This document shows positions 10,197 through 21,399 of a stretch of 64,000 bases of DNA, piece by piece. The notes below the pieces were generated by a model, which did no database searches, was not told the origin of the DNA, and worked only from the letters and a program-made list of their open reading frames with translations. The stretch is taken from NCBI GenBank assembly GCA_016617855.1, contig JAECUM010011015.1, positions 1-64,000 of the forward strand, written 5' to 3'. Numbering within the stretch: the first letter of the stretch is position 1; each line of letters begins with the position of its first letter. A program made the translations under genes and the position numbers. Origin of the DNA: Megalonaias nervosa (Eukaryota; Mollusca; Bivalvia; Unionida; Unionidae).

Positions 10197-11183
10197 TTAC
10201 AGAAGTGAAGGTGGTGGTAACTGTGTCTCTTCAAGAATTACTTGTAATTGTTCATGTACAAATCCACATTGAGAAGCAGTTGAATCTAGTCGGTATATTG
10301 CAGGTCTACCCGTGGATCTTACCACGCTGGAAATTGTATGTGTTGTCACACTCCAAATAAGATCAGTTGCTCTTTATTTACCCCCTTCAAGTTCACCAGG
10401 CTCATACAGTCACATTACCTAGTACTGGTTTGTTTTGAGAAGGAGTCATGTCGTTGTATTGGCATATGTTTTTTGTGATCGCATTGGTAGGCTTCATAGA
10501 AGTTGCACAAGTAATTTCATTATTTAATGCAGCTATCACGCTTGGTAACCTTGCAACCCATTCATGTGATCTCTCCCAGGACTTAAAGTTGGTCGATATT
10601 TCCTTCACATATTGATATCCAAATAACCGCTCAGCAAGTGTTTGATTAAATCGTTCAACGACTGCCTGATCACGATGAATTTTAGCGTGTCCTCGTCTGA
10701 TTTTGACATTATGTTTTTTTATAAGAGATGATACTGCACCAAGAAATTCTTTACCAGGATCAACCTGTAGCAACTGTGGCCATCGTAGACCACCTTGTGG
10801 TCCGGATCCTCATTGATAAATTCTTTCAAACGCAGATGCAACTTCAGATGCTGTTTTTGTTGATAATGGTTTTGCTTCTTTATATCTACTTGCAATGTCA
10901 ACGACAGTTAACGCGTATTTATATGTGCATGATTGACGTCTACCTGTTTTAATGGTATCATGTGGTAAAAACAAATTGTCTGCCTGATGAACTTCTTTGG
11001 GAGTGCTGACATCAAAATGTGCGTACTGAATTTTTTAGGTGGTGGTAGTTAGATTTGCCATATTGCCTGTCATGCTAACCACGCTGCAGCAACATAACGT
11101 AAGACACCTGCTGCATCAGCAAGTTTACCAATCGCTGCTTTACCCCTCCAATATCCTCTTGGGCTATAATAAATCGATTCCAT
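10197..11183 (-). pseudogene. Retroviral-type DDE integrase of the Polinton-like element, decayed
   Basis: Minus strand from ATG 11183 (MESIYYSPRGYWRG, the N-terminal helical part) to the stop at 10197-10199. A TGA at 11070-11072 and a frameshift before 11013 interrupt the N-terminus; the core then stays in one frame from about 11013 to 10402 with one TGA at 10810-10812. The catalytic triad is visible: Asp at 10897-10899 (TVVDIASRYKEA), Asp at 10759-10761 (VDPGKEF) and Glu at 10654-10656 (VVERFNQTL), with 34 residues between the second Asp and the Glu. Near 10405 the frame changes again and a SH3-like tail (ending VILEETQLPP) follows, with a TAA at 10374-10376. Its 3' end faces the end of the polymerase fusion, 15 bases away. 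It would insert the element into host DNA. Confidence 0.8.
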
Positions 11184-11202
11184 TATTTTAATAATCAGTT
11201 GA

Positions 11203-11701
11203 TTAATTACCAGCCTCTAGCACTAGTTTACCTTTCATCGCAGATTTTGCTACGAAGCTAGCAAGTTTTTCTGAGAGATTTATTTTTTATGGAATTTAAC
11301 GCGTGAATCAATTTAACATCTGCAATATGTCATTGTTGTAAATCTTTATTTTTTTTACGCAACATCATGAACGTGACACGCTTGATCAATCGCATTTATT
11401 GGATCTCTCCAGGTCTTGGTTGATCTCGTTCGTCAAGTCGGATATCAAGTCAGGTTCCAGGACCACAATAATTATATCCAGGAAGATGTTTTTCTCCTGG
11501 GTATTTAGCCCATGGAGCTCCTGGTAATTTTCCTAATGAAGCAGCGATATCTCCACCTGTCTTCGTAGACTTGTCAAGGGAGATAAATTTGTATTTTTTG
11601 TACCACATTTCACACACTTGCCTGTAAGTGCACGCTTTTTTTTTTTTGTTATTATTGTTGTTAATCCACTGGTGGGGGTGGATGTTCTGCATCAAACACA
11701 A
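11203..11701 (-). pseudogene. Phospholipase A2-like virion protein, decayed
   Basis: Minus strand, ATG at 11701 or 11692, stop at 11203-11205. After a Lys/Asn-rich start, the segment PGAPWAKYPGEKHLPGYNYC and then GPGT forms the calcium-loop type motif (Y-x-G-P-G), followed by a TGA at 11450-11452. A frameshift near 11400 leads to the catalytic segment NAIDQACHVHDVA, with the His-Asp pair at 11364-11369. This layout matches the PLA2-like domain of parvovirus VP1 and of homologues reported in adintoviruses, where it opens endosomal membranes during entry. The C-terminal segment LASFVAKSAMKGKL is in a further frame. At least three breaks make it inactive. It lies between integrase and ATPase and is divergent from the ATPase with 34 bases between the start codons. 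Confidence 0.65.
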
Positions 11702-11735
11702 TATAAATCCATATTATTTATTATATTTATACAAC

Positions 11736-12404
11736 ATGGATATCGTTGATTTCTCAGCGACACGAAAACAAGAGCCAGTTAAGCATCATCCAGCACTACA
11801 AAATTCTATTAGAGCAATTATACTTGGCCCATCTGGGTCTGGTAAAACACAATTATTACTTAATCTGATAATGCGATAGCTCAAGTGGGATAAGTTGTAT
11901 TTAGTGGCATCATCTGTAGATGATCAGAGATGTTATGAAGTACTTAAAGATTTTAATGAAAATGCAAAATTATTGGATGAAGGCGGTAATGAGATTATTA
12001 ATTTTATCACTGATATTGATGAAGCCCCATCTGTAGATGATCTCAATGTATGTATTAATAATCTTGTAGTATACAATGATGTGATGCTGGACAAACAATC
12101 AAATCCTGCCAGAATATTTTCGCGAGGCAGACACAAAAATACTGATGTTATATATGTTACTTAGCAATATACACAAATACCTAAAGTGATCAGAGAAAAT
12201 TGTAATCTTTTAGTTGTGTTTAATGGAGTCAATACACATACTCTGCAAAATATTCATCAAACTTGGTGTTCAGGAGATATGGACATGATTAAATTTAAAA
12301 ACTTCTTTTCAAATGCACAAGCTATCGCACACGGATTTATCACAATAAATTTAAATGACCCTCGGTCGAGGTATCGTATAGGTATCGATAACATTTTTGG
12401 TTGA
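11736..12404 (+). pseudogene. A32/FtsK-HerA-type genome-packaging ATPase with two nonsense codons
   Basis: ATG at 11736, stop TGA 12402-12404, 222 codons all in one frame but with TAG at 11877-11879 and at 12162-12164. Walker A is GPSGSGKT (11826-11849); the Walker B region VVYNDVMLD (12066-12092) has Asn-Asp where an acidic pair is usual. Downstream, SRGRHKNTDVIYVT and then QYTQIPKVIREN are typical of packaging ATPases of Polintons and nucleocytoplasmic large DNA viruses (sensor motif with Gln, then IPKxIRxN). The length fits the small Polinton form. It would drive DNA into the capsid. It is the rightmost gene of the element in this window. Confidence 0.8.
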
Positions 12405-12660
12405 CACTATAGCAGGAGAGAGGGTGACAACCAATAGAGAGTGACTGATGAGTAAACAGACACGCCATAAAAAAATGAAAATATGCACGTCAGAGATAAA
12501 GTAACAAAATGAACTAACCCAATTAGAGAAATCTCATGATCTGTTAGAGGCTTCGGTTTGATGTTATTGACCTTGTATTTACATTTTCGTAGGAACCTTT
12601 ATTTTTCATAAATAATGTCTCCAGCAAATGGTCTGTCCACCCTCTCTCTGCTCCCTGCAC
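12405..12660. other. Right flank of the virus-like element with an imperfect inverted repeat
   Basis: No gene. The segment GCAGGAGAGAGGGTGACAAC (from 12412) is matched in inverted orientation by GGTCTGTCCACCCTCTCTCT (from 12630), roughly 18 of 21 bases with small gaps, about 200 bases apart. Coding similarity to the element ends at 12404 and host-like sequence follows, so the element's right terminus should lie near here, but no clear terminal repeat could be matched because the left end is outside the window. Confidence 0.35.
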
Positions 12661-13720
12661 ATCATGCGACAGCAGATTAGAGTCTTATGTTGTTTGCAGC
12701 TTGACTCAACTCATAAGCAAGTATATAATGTAGACATTTCAGCTACTGCAAAACAACATTCGTTTATTTGTAAGCTGTTTATACTTGAGGAAACAGCAAG
12801 GGGAATCTGTCTTCAAAATTAAAAAGCAACAAATCTGATTTAAATTAAGCACAAGTGTAATACAAAATCTGCACCATTTCTATGGTCTATTCATGAAAAG
12901 TGTGACTGCAATAACTTATAAATCAAGTAGCACCAAAACTTAAAATCTGCATATAATATTTGCAACACATACATTTATTTTCTCAGACAAATACCCATTC
13001 AATTAGAAATCATCTCCCTTCCTTTTTTTCACACAAAGAGGAAGGAGTCTTTTAGTCCCCAAATAGCTGCTAAATAATTTAGTCATGAAAATGCACAAAT
13101 GAGTAGCTTCAAATAGAAGTAGATTTACAGTAATCTTTCAGATATGGTCCTTTCCAAAAACTACAGTGAGATCATTTATATGTACTAATAACCTTTTCAT
13201 CCTAGCAACTAGTATTTTTTTAAAAAAATTACAAGTGTTACTGCTGTTTGCATACAGAATTCAAATTCAGCAAAAGTAGGAGAGAAAACATGAAAGCTGT
13301 CAACTTAGCACATGTATATGTGTCTATATCAAATTTCTTAAAATTGTACTACATTTGTCCACATATAATGAATTAAAGTCACTTCATATTTTGTAAAATA
13401 TACATTTGGATTTATGGGGTTTAACATCATTTTCAGCACATGACAGACTATACATAGTGACCAGTATATCTGGCGAAGGATGAACCACTGACCCATGGGA
13501 AACTACTGGCAAGCTTCCACACATACCCATACTGGTCAAGCCAAGACTTGAACTCACATGGACAGAAGTGAGAAATGTGAGTGATTTTGTAAAGGCAAGA
13601 CCTTTATACCACTAAGCTACCTGAAGCCCTATACAAAATATAAAAACAGACTAAAAGAATTATAACAGTTAAGATGCCAGTACAGTGTAAATAAAAAAAA
13701 TCTAATCTTTGTTCCATTTG
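12660..13720 (-). other. Probable 3' UTR and flank of the arylsulfatase gene
   Basis: No coding sequence. The arylsulfatase stop codon is at 13721-13723 on the minus strand. A candidate AATAAA poly(A) signal read on the minus strand lies at 12974-12979 and another near 12763. A diverged SINE copy occupies 13417-13630. The UTR extent is inferred only. Confidence 0.35.
13417..13630 (-). repeat. Diverged tRNA-derived SINE, type with GGCTTAACGCC end
   Basis: This stretch matches, with many differences, the SINE copies at 36885-37139 and 37877-38133: GGGGTTTAACATCATTTTCA at one end, then CTACTGGCAAGCTT, then a tRNA-like head with the minus-strand B-box region near AAGACTTGAACTCACA. It lies in the probable 3' UTR of the arylsulfatase gene. 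Confidence 0.6.
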
Positions 13721-14004
13721 TCACTCCCAAGGCCCCCAAAATCCTCCATGTAATTTTGGGTCAGCTCTGGGGTCAGATTTGGGGTAGTGGCAAGGCACAG
13801 CTGTGGACTGATAATATGATAACCTGTCTAACATCTCTTTCACTTTGCTAGGATATGCATCAGCGAGATCTATGTTTTCATAAGGGTCCTTAGCTATGTT
13901 AAACAACCACACATTTTTTGTTTTTGTTTGCATAAAATTAACTGAATGATTGGATTTGAAAAATGCAAAGTTGGCGTCAGGTGGAGGTATCCAACTGCTA
14001 TTAC
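13721..14004 (-). CDS. ARSB: Arylsulfatase B-like, last coding exon
   Basis: Minus-strand exon: acceptor TTGCAG at 14010-14005, exon from 14004 to the stop TGA at 13721-13723. Its first two bases complete a Gly codon begun in the exon at 26277-26425. It encodes the C-terminal subdomain of the sulfatase, with VWLFNIAKDPYENIDLAD, the 'L-F-N-I-x-x-D-P-x-E-x-x-D-L' strand-turn typical of group IV arylsulfatases (ARSB, ARSI, ARSJ), and a tail ending GGFWGPWE. ARSB removes sulfate from N-acetylgalactosamine 4-sulfate in dermatan and chondroitin sulfate in lysosomes; molluscs carry many paralogues, so the exact substrate is open. The intron before it is 12.3 kb. Confidence 0.85.
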
Positions 14005-14123
14005 CTGCAAGATAAAACATTATCAAATTAAAATGGAGTTTTTGAATCATGTATGAAAAAACACAATAAAATTATAAAAGAATCTGTATCTGTACAAAGT
14101 GCGATTATTTCATGAAAACTGAT

Positions 14124-14445
14124 ATTTTCTAGTAAAGTATATTTCTTCATGATACTTACCCAATTAGGAGAAGTACTACTACCTCACATATCTGGCCCTC
14201 TCAAGTTAAAAACTTTTAGCTGAGAAGTTAAAAGTTATCTGCCCACCTAAGTGGCAGTCAGGCAGTGTGATCTCTTCTTGGCACTGGGATTGGCACCAAA
14301 TCCCATGAATATCTTAGTTACTACTGAAGCGGAAGGCATATTCTCTATATGGATGTAACTGCAGGGAGGCTGGGAGGGTGTATGTTGTTATGATTGGATA
14401 AGTATTTGCAAAGAAACATACTTTACTAGAAAAAATTAGTTTGTT
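14124..14445. mobile_element. MITE-like element with inverted ends
   Basis: The left end TTTCTAGTAAAGTATATTTC (14127) is matched in inverted orientation by ACATACTTTACTAGAAA near 14420-14440; the arms extend for about 37 bases including ACTTACCCAAT and ATTGGATAAGT. No coding capacity. Related, partly inverted copies are seen at about 18780-19190, 33230-33560 and 42740-43100, so this is a dispersed family in this locus. Confidence 0.55.
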
Positions 14446-15300
14446 CTTTGAATACAGTACCCAATCATAATACCTTAGGAGGATATAGGTAAAGGTGTAG
14501 GGAGATACATCCCCTTATCCCAGAGATGCCATCTCCTGTCCCCTAAGGTAAGTGAGACAGCTTCTAGATAGCCTGACTAGAGAAGACTCCATCTGTTGGG
14601 AAGCAGCTTCAAAAGGGAAATTTTCCCTCCCCCAAATACAGTGGAAGTCATAAAGCCACATCTTATGAAGCTGTCAAATGACCTGGAAAGGTGCCCTGTT
14701 GTGTCATGGCTATAGGTCCTACCATATCAAGTTTAGCCCTTTGAGATGAAAGATCTCTTAGATAAACACTGGAGAATGTAGACTCCATATCTCCATCTCA
14801 AAGCCTTGATGTGTGTGTGTGTCTGTGATTTGGATTTTTGATGTAGCTTTATCAATTTTTTCAGTCATCTGCTGTGTGGCAGTTTATAGTGATGTCTAGC
14901 ACTGAGGCATCATGCTGCAGACATGTAGCATCATGTCCCACCCACTCACATTATTCTGACACCAGGCTGACCAGTCCTAACACTAACCTCCCAACCTAGA
15001 TAATATAAGTTAGAGAACAGTTCCAGTCAAATGTTATAGTTGTGGCAACGACTCTAACCTTGTGAGCTGAAATGCATAACAAATTTATTTGAGTTGGTGT
15101 TATTTCTCGATATGCAGAGCAAATCCAGGATGAAAGGGTCTGCGCTGATAAATCTTCCTGTTACTGTTTGAGAGGTAAGCGTTATCTCCTCAAAACAATG
15201 GCTCTGTCATTTTATGAAACAGAGGAATTAAAAGGCCATTCCATTTGTACAAGTAACAAATTGCAGAAACATGAGTCTGCTAATACATTAGCCAACCTGG
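14446..15300. repeat. Dispersed repeat of unknown type with embedded SINE fragment
   Basis: Sequence from about 14460 on (ATACCTTAGGAGGATATAGG, then a stretch beginning GGTCCTACCATATCAAGTTT) recurs in diverged form at 33540-34080 and at 40210-40450. A truncated copy of the SINE with a GTGTGTGTGT end sits at 14812-15000. No coding frame; class not determined. Confidence 0.45.
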
Positions 15301-18300
15301 GATAAGTCAAACTAAAATCTGGATTGTTGTTGAGGACACTATTTTAGAAAATCCTGAACAAAAATACAAAAGTCCGAGTACTTGTTCCACTTTGCTGTTG
15401 AGATCAATCACCACAGTAAAGTTATTGGGCAGAATGATAACTGTTCCAGTGTAGGCTCACCAGCCAGGTTTTCAAAAAATGGCATCCATTTCGATGATGT
15501 GAACATATAAATAATGATCCTAGGAGGGCCACGCTCTTATGTCAGTCTGAAATGGAAGGAGACTTGCTCTCCCAGTCCTCTGTATTTGCATCCATAGCGA
15601 TCATGATTGCCTGAGAATGTGTTGCAGAGGTATCGGTGATGCAAGTCCAAATTCCCTTCATAATGCTGCCATGAACCCAGTAAAGCAACCAAGGACTAAG
15701 ATGTCTGCTGCTGTAAGGAGAAAAACTCAATCAGTGAATGAATATTCTAATAGATGGATTGCTCAAAAGAGGCATAGAACCTGTCATTGCATGAATTTAA
15801 ATCTCTTTCTTGGGAACACATTCTTTATATTTGATCATAAAGTCCAGACCTAGTTAACTGAATCTTGAAAGGGTACAAGGTTTAAGATTTTTCTGTTGAT
15901 AAGAGATTGAGAATGAAAGAAGAGTAACACATAAAAACATGCCTTGCTCCAAAATATAAATAGTCTGTTGTTTGTAGCCTGTTGTTGGATTATCACAGAA
16001 CTTCTGAAAGCCATCTGAATGGGGCATGAAGTCACGTCTTTTGCAAGTCCACACTAACTCTGTAGTCTTCACAACTGACAGCATTAGGACCTGCTGTTGT
16101 ATTCCATTGCAAACCCAAAAGTGAAACAGAGTTGACTGAATGCACTTAGGATCAACAATGCTGTGTTGTAGCTGAAAGAACTGCAGCCAAAGCTTAGTAC
16201 CTATACTGAATGTGATACCAAGACCCCAGGAAATACTGTTGGATCCCTATGTCATAAGGTTAGGATGTGGGGCCTGTATGTATGTCATTGAGATAGGGAT
16301 GGTCTTGATAAAATGCAGGTGGAAATGATGGACCTCCCTCTTAGTTCCACTTAGTTCAGGAGTTGTAGGACGTTTTCCCAGTGGCATGCACTCTATGGAC
16401 ATCCCTGCTACTTTGTTGGTCACCTTGTAAATCCCTCCACTATAGCTGAGATTGAGATAGACAGTAGTTTGAAGTAAATTCCGTCAACCTGATCACTGAG
16501 GAGGAGAATAGATGATAAAGTTGCAAGCATACCTTGGGCCAAGACAGGTATGTAAGGTGGGAGTAGACAGCATTGAATCTCTTCCACCTGGTTTAAGTTC
16601 ATGGTTGCTTTTATGGCTATAGTATGTGTTTGTGTGGGATTTGGATTTTTAACGTAGCTTTAACAATTTTTCATTCATATCCCTACAATGTTGGCAATGT
16701 GGCAGTTTATACTGATGTCAAGCACTGAGGCATAATGCTGCAGACATTTAGCATGATGTCCCACCCAATCACATTATCCTGACACCAGGTCAACCAGTCC
16801 TAACACTAACCTCTTAATGCTGAGCACCAAGCAAGGCAGTTGCTAATACCATTTTTATGTCTCTGGTCTGACTCAGCCGGGGTTCAAACCTGCAACCTCC
16901 CCCATATGGCTATAGTATGTTGTACCTCTATGTTATGAAGTGGACACTGCTATGAACATGCACCTGCTTATTCCATTGAGATTTATGGTAGAAGGATATA
17001 AGCTGTGGTCTGCATATTGAGGATCATCAAAATATTGGATACAAGGTTGATTGGTCATGACATTGAAAACCAACTCATGAGTATTCAAATGGAAAACAGG
17101 AGGCATTTGTGATATAATACACTTATAGAAGACTGGAACTCATAACTGACAATGTACTCAGTCCCAAAATGTCAATAACTGTTCCAATTGTGGGAGCAAT
17201 TGAAAGAAGAATCTTCCACAGATAATTCTCACCTGATTTCAGAACTGTAGACCAGACAGGTGATGTAGAAAAATGAGGACAGAGTTCATCCAAGTAAGAT
17301 CTAATAATGATGAGACAACTCTGAATGCTTGTTTCATTATCTATAGATTGAGGTAGTGAAGTCAGTGTCTCCTGCAGTAGCTGCAAAGTAGTTGGAGAAG
17401 AATGTCAATGATGGTGACCCACTACACTTGCCGCACTTACGAGTCAGATCCCATTACTTCTAATGTGTCACTAAGTTGAGTCTCTTGGATGCCAGAGGCA
17501 TGAGGGTGAGAAAACAAAGGTCACAAGATGGACATCTTATGCTGGAAGTGTTTGGAGGTACTATTGCAGGTAAGACTGATCTATGAGGGTGTCTATATAA
17601 ACCGTACATCTTCCACAGGAGGTGCCTAGCAGCATTATGTGATTAGACTGATCCATGAGAGTGCATGTATAGACTGGGCGTCATCTGCAGGAAAGACCTA
17701 ACAACACTATGTGTGTTAGACTAATCCATCTCTATAAAGTGGGTTCATTGGTGTAACAGCACTAAACTGGGCATCATACTTGTGAAGAGCTTGGCAGCAC
17801 TATGCAAGTCATGGAACTGGATAAGTCTGTTTTCAGGTGGCTGATACTGTATGATCGATTGTGGTCAAAGCCCATTGTGATCAGTTATATGGCCAGATCT
17901 GATCGTGAAGGAATATGGCCATCCTGGCTGGCATGACAAAATCCAGTTGTTTGGGTTTGGACAGGTTATGGGATATTGATCCACATATCCTGTCCATATT
18001 TCTGACAAGTGAAACTGTAACTGACGCTTGTTGCTGCTCTCCATTTTGCTGCCCAGGAATGATATGGTGTGAACCATTGTGTGCAAGCAATTTTTTCGTC
18101 TCTCAAGCTATGACTTCTGTCCATAAAAGGCAAATCTGACATGTATTACATGAATGACAACCAGAGAAAATTACACATGTTGAGTGGATGTCAGACACCC
18201 ATGGTTTAAATCTGCCAGACAAGATAGAGCAGACCATACATACATTTAGTGTAGTGAGTGTCCTGCTTTGAACTTGTAAGAACCATGTGGGATTAACCTG

Positions 18301-18360
18301 TAGAGAGGTGCATGTGAACTAAAGAGGTAGAAAAATATCATCAGAATTAATAATTAGAAG
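15300..18360. other. Intron sequence of the arylsulfatase gene, mostly unique
   Basis: Apart from the SINE at 16628-16905, I see no gene, tandem array or clear transposon here. Short open frames on both strands lack motifs and are not credible. Confidence 0.5.
16628..16905 (-). mobile_element. tRNA-derived SINE with 15-base target duplication
   Basis: Flanked by perfect copies of ATGGCTATAGTATGT at 16613-16627 and 16906-16920. The plus-strand left end is a GT-rich tail (the complement of a CA-rich 3' tail), followed by GATTTGGATTTTTAACGTAG and GACCAGTCCTAACACTAACC. The right end is tRNA-like when read on the minus strand (B-box region around GGTTCAAACCTGC on plus). Same family as copies at 39260-39556 and 39685-40008. 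Confidence 0.8.
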
Positions 18361-18364
18361 TGGA

Positions 18365-18615
18365 CATTAAATAAACAGTTTGAGTCACAAATGACCTGTA
18401 GGCATATGAATCTGACTGCCTGTCCCGGTAGAATAAACAGTTTGAGTCACAAATGACCTGTAGGCATATGAATCTGACTGCCTGTCCCGGTAGAATCACT
18501 TGAGTTCCAAATGACCTGTAGGCATATGAATCTGACTGCCTGTCCCGGTAGAATCACTTGAGTCCCAAATGACCTGTAGGCATATGAATCTGACTGCCTG
18601 TCCTGGTAGAATCAC
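18365..18615. repeat. Tandem repeat, about 58-62 base unit, four copies
   Basis: The core CAAATGACCTGTAGGCATAT with GAATCTGACTGCCTGTCC is repeated four times with very few differences. Two units carry AAACAGTTTGAGTCA and two CACTTGAGT at the join, so the array has two unit variants. Recent amplification is likely. No coding role. Confidence 0.85.
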
Positions 18616-18779
18616 TTGAGCATCATTTTAGTATTTATATGTACGAAATGGAAAGGAAAAAATCAATTCTAATAACAGCTTACCCATAGGAAGACCAATT
18701 GTTTAGATGCCTATACAGATAAAAATCACTCAAGCATTGCCTATAGTGACTCTGCATGAGGTATATAAAACTGACCTGT

Positions 18780-19190
18780 AATTGTCTGACCAAAGAGGAA
18801 TGTGTGTGTGATTTGGCTTTTTAACTTTGTCTTCATAGGAAGAAAAAGACACTGGAAATATAGAATGAGTATAGTTCCCTTTGAAGTGAAAACTCATAAA
18901 ACTTGTAAATGTGGAACTTCCAGAAATTTGGTAGAGGACTTTGCAAGGCCCCTCTTGGCAAGAGCATGCTACTTGGTATGAGCAGAAGTAGTAACTGAGA
19001 TATTCATGGGATTTGGTACCAATCTCTGTACCATGGAAGATCAAACTGTCTGACCACCACCTAGGTGGGCAGATAACTTGAAGCTTTATAACTAAATGTT
19101 TTTAACCTGGGAGGGCTAAATTTGCAAATAGTGGTAGTCCTCCTAAGGTATTATGATTGGGTAACATGTTCAAAGAAGGAAAAACACAAC
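18780..19190. mobile_element. Copy of the MITE-like family, inverted relative to 14124-14445
   Basis: CTAGGTGGGCAGATAACTTG and, after it, CTGGGAGGGCTAAATTTGCA and TATTATGATTGGGTAACATG are the reverse complement of segments in the copy at 14124-14290. The outer TAGTAAAGTAT-type arm is not clearly preserved here. Confidence 0.45.
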
Positions 19191-19544
19191 GTCAGTGTTC
19201 ACACCGAGTCAGGAAAGAATACGGCATAAAAAAATTTAACTACCATAAGATCTTGCCTGCATTCTAACACAGAAGCTAACATCATTATTTTCCTGTATTC
19301 ATAAAAAGAAAACAGTATAGTCATTAGGTAACTCTGAGTAACTTATAATGCAGCAACACTTCAGTATACCCTATAATGCATGAACAAATTTTGGTTACAA
19401 ATTACTGTAGTTATAAGGTCAGGAATTGCTCCCGGCTGTGTTCCATAAGGGTCTGATGGTAGGTAGTGTTTTCTTTTGTTTAGATTGGCCTGTATTTTCT
19501 ATCTTTAATTCAGAAGTTTACCATCCTAAGTGGAAGTGTCAGTT

Positions 19545-19575
<31 letters not shown>

Positions 19576-21399
19576 GGGAAGAATTCAGCATGAAGTACCT
19601 GGAGTTAAATTTCTGCCACCTACTTTAGGATCCATTAGCAATACTGCTTACCAATTGCAAGCCAAGATCAGCTTGGGTTGGCTGAATTGGTGTATCCTTG
19701 TGAAAGGCACTTAGCTCACATTTCATTTGCATGATAATGGGTTAAAAGTGCTGTTAAAACCCAGCCAACATTCTTAAATTGCCAAGTGGCAACAGTTTTT
19801 AAACTGCCAAGTGGCAACAGTTTTTACAATAGCTTTTCAGCCCTGATAACTGTCTGTATTATCCATGCTTTGCTTCTATGGTTTCAAAACTTTTTGATAT
19901 CACATTGTTGTTGCTCACTTACGTGGAGCATGTTGTCTGCTATCACCCAGAGATGCTAACCATTTTACATTCTGTTTCTGCAGCATTATTATGCAATTTT
20001 AGTCAAAACTGAACATTCCAAATCATACAGAAAATTCCAGAAATCACAATTTTTTGGTGATAACATTCTGAACCGGAGTTTACCTTGTGGATACAGTTAC
20101 AGAGAACAGTAATCCTCAACATCAACATCACAGACTGGTCCAAAGATATTAGTTTATCAATGTAAAACATATTAAAAACAGCCGATTGTACTGTAAATAA
20201 ATGAAAAAATGGTCACTGATAGGAAGAGAAAGGGGTGATGCATATACAAGGGTTGTTTGACAGTGACATGACTATTTAGGAAAATACATGACCTAGTCAT
20301 GTGACCTTACCTCAAAGATTTCTGGGTCATCTTTTTTTATGAAATACAATCAAAACTGCACGAATTGGTGCCGAAATTAAATTAATCCCAAACCAACAAT
20401 GCAACACCTAATTTGCATTCAGACAACTATCTTAATGTGCAATTTACATGAAACTTGCTGCTGTATGGGTTGGTAGGACTGAGGGAAGATTAGATATTTG
20501 TGATTTTTGTCTGCTACTCCACCACCCTTTTCTCACATCAATTAGTTGTAGTCTTCTCATGTTTGTTAAGACTGGTGAGAAGTCTTTATTTTTCTTCTAA
20601 TAAGCCTGCCAAAATGAATTCCGTATTTCATTGACAATGCTACATGTGATGTATACACAGTCATGCATTATACACTCTTCATTCATTTACGTCAATGGTC
20701 GAAATTATGCTAAAAAGAATACTTACATGCAACATATCTGAAATTTCCTACATAATAAGTCTGTCCTTTTAAACATTGTTTTGCCACAAAGGTAATATAT
20801 TTACAAAAGGAAACAAATTCATTATAACATATATGTTTCTCTCCAAAATGCAACACAAAATCACATGACAAGTAGAAGATAAAAACAAATTATCAGATCT
20901 TATAAGTTTCTCTCCGTTATGCAACACAAAACTAAATGACAAGTAGAAAATAATTAAAACAAATTCATAAGAATTTATTTCTCTCCATTGTACAACACAA
21001 AATCAAGCAGAAAATAATAAATAACTAAAAGATATTGAAATGGAAAAGAAAAAATATGGTAGAAAACAGCTCAAGATATGATGATGGCAAAGGAGAGGAA
21101 ATCAGTGTATTTTGACCAGGTAAATTCAATCCATATAACTGGTACTATAACACATTAAGTATATTATGGTATAAAATAAATCTACATTGCAACAAGCAGT
21201 ATGTCCAACACATGTATAATTGTAAACATTTTCGGAAGTCAGTCTCTCTCAAAATGATAAGAGAGAGAATCGTAGACATGGAGCCATTAATACAAGTAAA
21301 ACATTATTTTCTGTGTAAAAAGTAAAAGGTTCGGGTTGAGATTAGTGAAAGCAATAAACACGACCAAGTAAAACATATGGTTATTATGGGTGAGCCATG
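19190..21399. other. Intron sequence, no gene seen
   Basis: Contains a (CA)n run at 19551-19575, two copies of AACTGCCAAGTGGCAACAGT-like units at 19776-19826 and otherwise unique AT-rich sequence. At 20800-21010 a loose repeat with TTTCTCTCCAAAATGCAACA occurs three times at about 100-base spacing. No coding evidence. Confidence 0.5.

Noticed and set aside
11877..12164. Alternative genetic code (TAG read as Gln) in the ATPase
   Set aside because: Other genes of the element have TAA and TGA stops and frameshifts too, so ordinary decay is simpler.
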